Positions 56,074 to 64,000 of a stretch of DNA of 64,000 bases are shown piece by piece. The translations under genes and the position numbers were made by a program. Every line of letters starts with the position of its first letter. The first letter of the stretch is position 1. The notes under the pieces were generated by a model. That model was not told where the DNA came from. It ran no database searches and saw nothing but the letters and a program-made list of their open reading frames with translations. The DNA comes from Patiria pectinifera (taxonomy: Eukaryota; Echinodermata; Asteroidea; Valvatida; Asterinidae), in the NCBI GenBank assembly GCA_029964075.1, contig CM057144.1, positions 9,137,281 through 9,201,280 of the forward strand, written 5' to 3'.

Positions 56074-56248
56074 CTGATAGATGTTTTCTGCCCAATTCAG
56101 AAACTCTACCTCTTGACCAACCAATTCGTCACCCTCAGCAATTTCAAGCAGCCTCTCCCCTCCCAGCATGCCAAGCTGTGCATCAAGAGCGTGGGCAAAA
56201 GCACAGAAGTGTGGGTAGGCCGTGGAGCCCAGACCAAACACAGAATAC
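56074..56248 (-). CDS. NOS: Nitric oxide synthase, FMN-domain exon
   Basis: 175 bp, one base plus 58 codons: [22 protein letters not shown], then [31 protein letters not shown]. The FGLGS[10 protein letters not shown] block is the FMN-binding loop specific to NOS. Acceptor 'tttccag', donor GTGTGT. It connects in phase to EACDTFC. Confidence 0.97.
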
Positions 56249-56555
56249 CTGGAAAGAAATGGGTCACACAAATAATCCATGGAATTCCATATGGAAAATT
56301 GACAACAATGAGATTTGATCAGGCAGGTTGGGGAGAGAGAACATTAGGAGTGTCCAAAGCTCAAACCCAATCTCTATTTTCTTTTTCTTTTAAGTAAATG
56401 AAGAAAATTGCCAAGAATGGGATTCAAAGCTTTGACCTCTTGTACAATGAATGTTGAGTATTTAAGAATAAAAAGGACAAACATGGATCATTAAAAAATC
56501 CTTGTCATGTTCTTAAAAGAATATCTTTTTTAAGAAGAGAACAAAGATATTTGGC

Positions 56556-56630
56556 AAGAATGGGATTTGAATCTGTGACCTCCGGAACACCATACAAGTG
56601 CTTTATCAACTGAGCTACAGCATCTTGGAT
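56556..56630 (-). repeat. tRNA-like sequence (SINE head or tRNA pseudogene)
   Basis: On the - strand: 'tgtagctcagttgataaagc' (D-arm and A box), 'ccggaggtcacagattcaaa' (variable loop and T-arm B box) and an acceptor-like 'caagatg'/'attcttg' pair. The anticodon stem does not pair, so a working tRNA is unlikely. Confidence 0.55.
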
Positions 56631-56977
56631 GTCAGTTGGGCTAATATCTTGGGCTGCTTTGTACAGGATTTTGTTAACTGTATTGGTTATTTTGTAGTTA
56701 CAGCTTTGCTTTTCTGCGTTCATACACTACAGTGATATATCCATATCAGCAGGGGAAAAAATTCAACACATTCTCTCTCAGCTGCAAGTAAAATTAGATT
56801 TTAAATCTTTATTTGGTTTCAATGCCTGGCATTTGGACTTAGTCTGACACATCTTTGATGACAGTTTTTACAAACTTTTGTCTAGACCAGGACAATTTTA
56901 CTTTTTTTAAATAGATTTTTGATTATTGTCCGAAGATATAAAATAAGAGTGCATGTCCTAATACCCCAATTCAATTA

Positions 56978-57115
56978 GGGAATAACAGTGTGAGGACCCA
57001 GTCTTAACTGCGTGATAATGACTGGGTCGGGGGATGGCCGCTGTTAATGGACGGAGCCATCCACCAACCCGGTCATTATCACGCAGTGAAGACTGGCTTT
57101 TCACACTATTATTCC
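56978..57115. mobile_element. Compact foldback element, 138 bp
   Basis: Arms of about 58 bases (GGGAATAACAGTGTGA against TCACACTATTATTCCC; core CTGCGTGATAATGAC) with a 20-base loop. ATTA stands on both outer edges and may be the target duplication. Folds almost entirely into one hairpin. Confidence 0.7.
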
Positions 57116-57567
57116 CATTAATAAATACCTTTTTAATGAAATGTACAGTTAAAATGCTCGAATTTTGTGATTTTTCTTTCTGCAATATTTCTAGACTGTT
57201 TTTGTTCATGTTGAAGGGCCATATTTTAGCTTATGCATGCGATATGCTATCCTATGCCAACTGTGTTGCATACGCGCGTGCAAGTCTTCACGTGATGGCG
57301 GTTGAGCGCATGTGCACAGCCGCATTGTTACAAGCTACCGTAGGACTTTTGTATATCTGGCCAATCATTGGCTTCCATGATGCTCAATCAATGCTGGTTC
57401 AGGGGCCATTTATTTGCTTGTTCTTGCAGCCGGTCTTTGTATCACACGTTAATACACTCCCACGTGATTGAGTCTCAACCAATCAGAAGCCATCATCTCT
57501 CAAAGGTATTTATTAATAGTAGTTACAAATATGTCAACCTACATGTACGTGCCATTCATAGAGTACC

Positions 57568-57716
57568 TTGTAAACCATTATAAGGTGCTACATTATTGGT
57601 CTCATATTTCTCATAAACTTTATTTACCTTTCTTTAATAATTGACATAATTTCCAGCGCCTTGAGTACCTAATTGTTGGTAGATACGTGCGCTATATACG
57701 ACTCCGTTATTATTAG
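57568..57716 (+). repeat. 5'-truncated SINE, same family as 28138-28455
   Basis: From 'taaaccattataaggtgcta' to 'cgctatatacgactccgtta' and TTATTA, it matches the 3' half of the other copy closely. The head is missing. Confidence 0.8.
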
Positions 57717-58022
57717 AGAGTACAGGTTTGGGCAAAACAATTTGGCAACAGTACAGCAATGTGTCACATGTGGGTGCCTGACTTCTTAGGTTGCCAGTGC
57801 GGCACACTCAAACAATTGAAACCATAAAAAAAGTAAAAATAACAGATTTCCTGCCAAATTTTTTTTAATTGCCCCAGTTTATACATAGACAGGTATATTT
57901 AAATAGCAAGAAAGGACACACAGAAAGTTGCGCTTTTGATAAATGCCCTTATGACAGTAAAGAGATTCAATGTTGGAAGAAAACTATTTTGAATGATGTA
58001 ATATGATAATCAGGTCACTCAC

Positions 58023-58160
58023 CTGAGATTACTAAGTGGCAATGGTTGATCATTCATACTCTCAATAAGGGGGTTGTTCAGCTGATGTTTAGCTGCTGAT
58101 GGCCGACGTTGTCCACCACAGTATTTTTCACAGTCCAAGCGCGGGGCCTGGGCACCTCCA
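58023..58160 (-). CDS. NOS: Nitric oxide synthase, FMN-domain insert exon (most upstream seen)
   Basis: 138 bp ending PLPLSNLR at donor GTGAGT and joining YSVFGLGS, the 'GPLANVRFSVFGLG' position of vertebrate NOS. The preceding residues (CEKYCGGQRRPSAAKHQLNNP) fall where constitutive NOS enzymes carry the FMN-domain autoinhibitory insertion, which is poorly conserved. The 3' boundary is firm. The acceptor 'ctatctag' above 58160 is the best choice but less certain. Confidence 0.8.
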
Positions 58161-58387
58161 CTAGATAGTTACCCAAGTACAAACAAATCCAATTATTATG
58201 TTAAGGTACCTGACGTATAAAATTGAAATTATATGAGACTGAGGAGGAGACCCTCACCTAGTATTAGTGTCCCTAGTAAAACAGTCACCACCCTTTGAAA
58301 AAAATGCTTCATTATTTCATTCATAATAATGCAAATTTGGCCTTGTCTGCAGTGCAGTGCAAAACCACAGAGTCATGTCTCTTTGAG

Positions 58388-58460
58388 ATAATAATAAAGA
58401 CAATTTATATAGTGCCAAAGTCCGCCTAAGAGACGCTCAAAGCGCTTCACAATGATAATT
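58388..58460 (-). repeat. SINE tail fragment
   Basis: 'ataataataaagacaattta' followed by 'tatagtgccaaag' and 'gcgcttcac' matches, in inverse, the (ATT)n tail and end of the SINE family. Only the last 70 bases or so are present. Confidence 0.5.
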
Positions 58461-58499
58461 TAAATTTAAATCACAATTTAAATTATAACTAGATTTATG

Positions 58500-59345
58500 T
58501 TTGTGGACAAACACAGTGACGTGACATGTAAAGTTTCAACTAGTTCCATCCAGGAAGGATGTGTAGTTCTGTTTATAATAAATGGTGCCATATAATATGC
58601 GATTTCATTCTCATAGGGCTTTGAATTATGATGTCAAATTTCACGTAATGACGTCATGATGACGTCACATCAATTTTCATCTTTAACTATATTTATTTTG
58701 AAATAACAACTTAGACAGAGCATACATCGTTGAAAGCAAGTTCACACCTTTCACCAATTTTAAATTACAAGGCACTTCTGGTTTCAACCGGAAGGAAGGA
58801 TCACATGATTTTGCACATAATAACAAAAATGAAGACCCTGGATTATTCTATCAATTCATCAATTTTACATTGATTTTTAAAGATTAAATCTATTAATCTT
58901 TAACGTGACGTCACGTGACCCATGATGACGTCATCATGACATCACTTCATTTCTATCTATAACACATCCCGGTCTAGGTACATACCAACTTTCAACCCAA
59001 TCAGACCTTTAGTTCTAGAGATACAGACCTTCAAAATATGTACTTTGAATGTGACGTGACATGTCACGTGATGACGTCATCAGGACGTCACTTGGATTTT
59101 CATCTATAGCACTATTCGGTTTAGGTACATACCAAATTTCAACCCAATCGGACCTGCTGTTCTGGAGATATAGGCCTTTAAAATATGCACCTATAATGTG
59201 ACGTCACGTGACCCGTGATGATGTCATTTTGACGTCAATGTTTGGCAAACAATTTCGGATGCTGGTCCAAGTGTATGCCGAGTAGAAAGGCGATCGGATT
59301 GATTTTAGTGGTCAAAGTGACTTTGAACCCAATCGGACCTGTAGT
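58500..59345. repeat. TGACGTCA-rich repeat, second cluster, with internal periodicity
   Basis: Three diverged units (about 58900-59040, 59041-59180, 59181-59345) share 'gtgacgtcacgtgac', 'gatgacgtcat', 'atttcaacccaatcggacct' and 'gttctggagata'. TGACGTCA occurs at 58649, 58660, 58906, 58926, 59072 and 59199. The 'caacccaatcggac' phrase also occurs at 2800, so the family is dispersed. Confidence 0.7.
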
Positions 59346-59349
59346 TCTT

Positions 59350-59405
59350 GTAATACGGGGGGGGGGGGGTGAACCCCAAAACCCCCCCTCTGGATCCGCG
59401 CCTGG
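59350..59405. repeat. G/C-run fragment with 'ccgcgcctg' end
   Basis: A G-run, C-runs and 'ctggatccgcgcctgg' resemble the right end of hAT MITE family A. Too short to be certain. Confidence 0.35.
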
Positions 59406-61269
59406 TGGTATCCCGAATAAGGCCGTATCGGGAAAGTTTGAAAAAATTTGTGGGTTTTAAGTTACATAACATTTAGAGGGCTGTTTGTGGTACTGGTAGT
59501 TCTTGTGGGCGTTTATGCTGGGGAAATTTGCTGGGCAGTTCATGTCAGAGACGACAGGAGATCAGATCGGTGGTGCGGTAGCACAAATTTGTAGAGCGTT
59601 AGCTCGAGTGAATTATATTGTGGGGAAACTTATTCCCTTGAATTAGTGGCGATAGCCAACAGATTCTTCCAGCGATAGCTGCAGAGAAAGTCCGGTTGTT
59701 ATAGCTTTGATGATACCGATCCGTCAAAAAGTTGCCAGATATTTCCAGCCCAGGGAGTCAGGCTTTAAGACAGCTCTCGTCTTGAAAACTGTAACTTTAA
59801 TGTATATAAGTATTTATCATTTTGCTTTGTATCAAGTTGATTGTGTTTTGCTGTCGAAACAGTATTCATTTCTAATTTATGAACATGTCACTATTTACAA
59901 ATTCATGGTTTTGATCCTAATGTACATTTGCGTATAAGGATCGAGGTTTCACATAGATGACATAGCGATTCAGAGAATGTCAACGCCCTGTTGCATAATT
60001 CATTAAGGTCCATTGTGTAAAGCATTAATAATGCATATGTTGGCCTGCACACACGCAGTATTTGTACTCGGCAAAAGCCGCAGTTGTATTAAGTAATTCA
60101 ATCGTGTTTTTTTTTAGGGTTCAATGCAACGTTTGGCAATGTTTTTCTATTTGTTAAATGTATAATTTTTCAGGGCTCCCTTTAGTTGAGTTTCAGTTCG
60201 ATTTGGTCAAGTACTGAGGGCGAGACAGTTGTATACTTCTGAACCCAACTGTGACCTCGCGGTCTACCCTCAGAGGGACCCCAATTGAGAAGCTACCGTA
60301 CCGTGCATGAGCATTGGACAAGTCCGAGACAGCTTGTCCCTGACACACCTCGTCCAAGACACACCAACATCAGTCAAGATAGTACGTGTATCTGTAAAGT
60401 TAATATTTGTTTTTGGATAACTCTAGATGCCAATCAGTTGATTGACTACCTAAGTTTGAGATTTAATTTCTGACAGTCGTTAGACTTGTTTGTGTATTGG
60501 TTATACAAAACCGTTGGATTCGCTGCAAAAATTTGGGCTAGAGATTCATGACACACTTGTACATTATTGTAAATAAATAAAAAAAATAAAAAATTTCTTG
60601 TAAATATCAAAACCATTTCCGACGAGTTCTTTTTTTTGTCAGTGACGTGTCCCGGAAACCAAAACTAAACTATTTTTTAAGTCGAACCTGGTTTGTGACA
60701 GCAGAAAAACATACCCCTCCCCACTAACAAACATACTCAAAGTAAATACTAAAATGGGGGGGGGGGGGTGGATAAAACCTGGATTAGACAGTAGCAGTAA
60801 CCATTAAATTACAGAAGAGTCAGAAGCAGTATTAAACCAATGGAGCATAACCTAACCACCTCCCCGCACTTACACAATTGAAAATTAAAACAAATGTAGC
60901 CCTAAGAGTATCTGTCCCAGTTGAGGCTAACTCAAGATGGGTGGGAGGCTGAAGAGAATCTGAGGTACTGAGGGAAGCAGGTGAGTCTCTCCTCCTCGGC
61001 CTCATATAATTCCAATTATATGGCAGGTAAGAACCCTTACATAATTTGAAATTATATTTCATCTTTGTGGCCAAGACTCACTTTGTATGCAGCACAACTA
61101 AGCTCAATAAGACAGGGCATACTCTTCCATATTCCAGAGAACATGTGACATCTCAAAGTATTTGCTGAAAGTGTTCACCAATCTGCTGTCAGTAAGATTC
61201 GAGTGGTAGACAGTCACCAATTTAGCAGCAGCCAAAGTTGACAATACATTTATCCTACTGATGCCATAA
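59406..61269. other. No recognisable gene
   Basis: Noncoding by eye on both strands. There is a TATA-like 'gtatataagtattt' near 59800 and an AATAAA-rich run near 60570, which could belong to a solo LTR, but no matching ends or target duplication were found. Confidence 0.4.
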
Positions 61270-61925
61270 CAGAGTGTGAAGAGTGTGAAGAACAAGACGA
61301 AGGAACTTGAAAACATGATCCAATCCACAGATCCTGATATTATCTGTTGGTTAAACTCTGCTGTGCTAGATGGGGAGATTTTTCCTGATACCTACAATAT
61401 AATATGAAATTATCGTGACAGTGGTAAGATTGGAGGTGGCGTTTTCATTGCCTACTGGAATGACTAAATTTTGACTCATCACCCTGACCTGGATTCTAAC
61501 AGCAAACTCACCTTGGCACAACTTCAGATTAAAGGTGCAAAGTCTGTCTTCATTGGATGCTTCTATAGACCCACTGATGACAAGAACAACAGTCTCAAAC
61601 AGCCAGAAGTTTCCCTGTCCAAGCTATTGAAGGGGACGAAGTCTGCTAATATATGGATAGGGGGAGACTTTAACTTGCCTGACATAGATTGGCATCCAAC
61701 TCTATCCCAAAGTATGCCAGCAAAGGTGTTCAGTGTCAGAACCATCTGAACATTACAGCAGATTAAGTCCGAGCCAAATGATCACAGAACCTACCAATCG
61801 CCAGGATGATTGTGAAAGTTTGATATTTAACCAACAATCCCACAACAGTGAGCAATGTCTACCACATGCCCAGACTAGGAGTGTGTAAGCATAATGCAAT
61901 CCTGATGAAGGTGGATATCCAACCG

Positions 61926-61986
61926 CCCTGAGCACCTTGGTGGATATGTGCGCTTTATAAAACTTCGTTATTATTATTATTATTAT
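61926..61986 (+). repeat. 61-bp SINE tail inserted in the LINE, with target duplication
   Basis: The insert ends 'gcgctttataaaacttcg' plus (TTA)n and is flanked by ATCCAACCG on both sides (61917-61925, 61987-61995). Its end resembles the SINE 3' ends at 28138 and 57716. LINE coding text reads continuously when the insert is skipped. Confidence 0.8.
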
Positions 61987-62963
61987 ATCCAACCGCAGAG
62001 AACCAAAAGCCTACCTCGCAAAATTCTGATGTTAAAAAAAATGGACACAGATGGATTTGTGAAGGATGCAGAGGACATCTGCTCATATTTTCTGTTTTTC
62101 AGAAAGATTTTTCAGATTTTTCTCCGAACCAACTAACAGGACTGTAGAAGAAAATTGGACTGTGTTTAAGAACAAAACATATCGGCTCATTGAGGAATAC
62201 ATCCCATCAAAGCTAGTTAAACAAAACAGGAATCTGCCCTGGATGACTTGTGAACTGAAACAGAAAATCCGTGAAAAGAATAGATGGCATAAGAAAACAA
62301 AGTAAAAAAAAAGTAGCACAGTGTGGAGCAAGTATAAGCAGCTTTCAGAGAGAGGTGAACAAAGAAATGCAGAAAACGTACTGGAACTACATCAATACCA
62401 TACTCTCACCAAAGATGGAGGATCTTTTGGTGATTTATTAAAGGGCTGCGGAGAGACAACAGTGGAATTGTGGCTCTACGTCATCAAGGCCAGCTGGTCT
62501 CAGACGAGAAGAGGAAGAGCGGAATTCTCAATAACTATTTCAGCTCGGTCTTCACCAAGGAAGATCTTACACAGATCCCAGACAAAGGACCCCCAGCATA
62601 CCCACCCATGGAGTGGAGAAACTTCTTGCCGAGTTGGATCCATCAAAAGCAGCAGGACCAGATGACCTACCTAGCAGAGTTCTTTAATTGCTCGCTCCAT
62701 AGATAGCACCCGTGTTAACCATCATCTTTAACCAATCCCTCCAAACTGGATGCCTCCCATCTGACTGGAAAACTGCCAATGTGACCCCAATCTTCAAGAA
62801 AGGCGACTGCACTGAACCTAAAAACTAATCGACCTGTGTCCCTTACAAGTATCTGTTGCAAGGTGTTAGAGCACATTGTGCACAGCCAGGTTATGAGCCA
62901 TCTTAACCATCACAAATGTATTCTCTCAGACAACCAGCATGTATTCAGAAAGAACCGGTCATG

Positions 62964-63320
62964 CAGGCGCGGTTCTAGAACCAATATTTTGGGGGGGGGG
63001 GGGGCTAGCAGGGTGGATCCAGAATTTTTCAGGGAGGCGTGCTGAAATGTAGACCGGTTATTTTCTCCAGACACTTAGGCCTCCGAAAATCAATAGGTTG
63101 GGAGCGCTAATAAAATCCTAAAATCATTCACACTATATAAACTACAAATGCACCCTTGTCACGACTATTTCTTTAGGGGGAGACCGTTCGCATGTACACA
63201 TGTACATCACAATCCTTCTTTTTGCTAACACATTTTTTTTTTTTAGGAATTTATTTTGGGGGGCTAGACAAAATTTTGGGAGGCTAAAGCCCCCCCTAGC
63301 CCCCCGTAGAACCGCGCCTG
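62964..63320. mobile_element. hAT MITE, family A, copy 2, inside the LINE RT
   Basis: Starts CAGGCGCGGTTCTAGAACC, ends GAACCGCGCCTG, and has the perfect 8-bp duplication CGGTCATG (62956-62963, 63321-63328). 357 bp, otherwise matching 16209-16608. It splits RT between FRKNRSC and SQLVITLHDL. Confidence 0.9.
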
Positions 63321-64000
63321 CGGTCATGTGACTCACAACTTGTCATCACACTTCACGATCTCACCAAAGCACTTCACCAGAAAAAGTGCATTGATATTAT
63401 CATCTTAGATTTTACAAAAGCTTTCGACACTGTTCCACACCACCGTTTAATCAGCAAACTGAAATATTATGGTATAAACAATCAACTTGTCAGCTGGATT
63501 GCTTCATTCCTGATGGGTTGATCCCAACGTGTCGTTCTTGAAGGCCAATCATCACCAACAACTGCCGCTGACTCCTGGAGTCCCACAGGGGACAGTCCTT
63601 GGACCCCTGTTATTCCTTCTGTACATCAACGATCTACCAGAACAACTGTCATCAACAGCACGACTATTTGCCGACGACGATTGCTTGCTGTACAGAAGTA
63701 TTTCATCAGAATCGGACTCCAGAGCCCTTCAAGATGATCTGGACAAGCTGACAGAGTGGCAGAGTGAATGGCAAATGCAGTTCAACCCTACCAAATGTTA
63801 CGTAATGCACATGTCTCTTGCTTGTAACCCTTGTCGTTCACATTGTGTAACCAGTAATTAGCAGCAGTCAAATCACATCCGTACCTAGGAGTTCACCTTT
63901 AAGACGATCTTGGCTGGAGCACCAAGGTAGGACATGCTACTTCGAAAGCAAGCTGGATGCTGGGTGTTGTGCGACGCAACCTTAATGCTTGTCCAGAGAA

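Larger units (their letters stand above)
61270..64000 (+). mobile_element. CR1-like LINE, + strand, running off the window
   Basis: Endonuclease text (NKTKELENMIQSTDPDIICW, FIGCFYRPTDD, WIGGDFNLPDIDW) is followed by a linker (FVKDAEDICSYF, EENWTVFKNKTYRLIEEYIP) and RT (LTIIFNQSLQTGCLPSDWK, ANVTPIFKKGD, RPVSLTSICCKVLEHI). After a MITE, RT continues with ILDFTKAFDTVPHHRLI, GVPQGTVLGPLLFLLYIND and RLFADDDCLLY. Several stops and shifts make it a pseudogene. The RT C-terminus lies past 64000. Confidence 0.88.

Noticed and set aside
56556-56630. Functional tRNA gene
   Set aside because: A and B boxes are recognisable, but the anticodon stem does not pair and the acceptor stem has mismatches.
59470-60700. 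Solo LTR
   Set aside because: TATA-like and AATAAA-like words are present, but no TG...CA ends with a 4-6 bp duplication could be placed.
1-64000. CRISPR array, bacterial operon or phage system
   Set aside because: Spliced host exons, LINE, SINE and DIRS elements show animal nuclear DNA. No regular spacer-repeat pattern is present.

Overview
This window is animal nuclear DNA. Coding sequence is broken into short exons with canonical GT-AG splice sites, and introns are crowded with DIRS, LINE, Penelope, hAT, Harbinger, Tc1/mariner, Helitron-like and SINE sequences. The mix of families and the gene content suggest a marine invertebrate, perhaps an echinoderm, hemichordate or cephalochordate. 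I cannot fix the species.

Only two host genes are recognisable and they converge tail to tail. On the + strand, the last coding exon of a TSC22-domain leucine-zipper gene lies at 3287-3775. On the - strand, ten exons encode the reductase half of nitric oxide synthase (NOS). They run from 58160 (upstream) down to the stop codon at 19153. All ten splice phases join into one reading frame of about 618 residues, covering the FMN-domain end, connecting region, FAD lobe, NADPH lobe and C-terminal tail. The heme, calmodulin-binding and early FMN exons must lie beyond position 64000.

The rest is mobile DNA. 1-3286: diverged repeats plus a dispersed 15-mer. 4226-7331: three terminal-inverted-repeat or foldback elements. 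10520-14700: related repeats very rich in the palindrome TGACGTCA, with two Helitron-like 3' ends. 16209-18884: a hAT MITE, then a pogo/Tigger-like element holding a second hAT element and a Harbinger MITE. 21422-27813: a nearly complete DIRS retrotransposon (+). 28138-36772: a SINE, a nested LINE/mariner-like/LINE complex and a TA-flanked MITE. 39215-41520: two LINE fragments on opposite strands. 43771-49610: a second, decayed DIRS (-) with a hAT-like insertion. 53585-55690: a Penelope-like element (-) split by a hAT element. 56556-59405: tRNA-like, foldback, SINE and TGACGTCA-rich repeats. 61270-64000: a LINE (+) interrupted by a short SINE tail and a hAT MITE.

The elements do not work together as a system. 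They are a stratified insertion record inside NOS introns, and target-site duplications often show the order of events. Both DIRS elements end within about 60 bp of NOS splice sites. I found no convincing new defence or metabolic system. The more unusual signals are the 15-mer array, the TGACGTCA clusters, the DIRS internal complementary regions and gag repeats, and the Penelope inverted tails with a hammerhead-like core.
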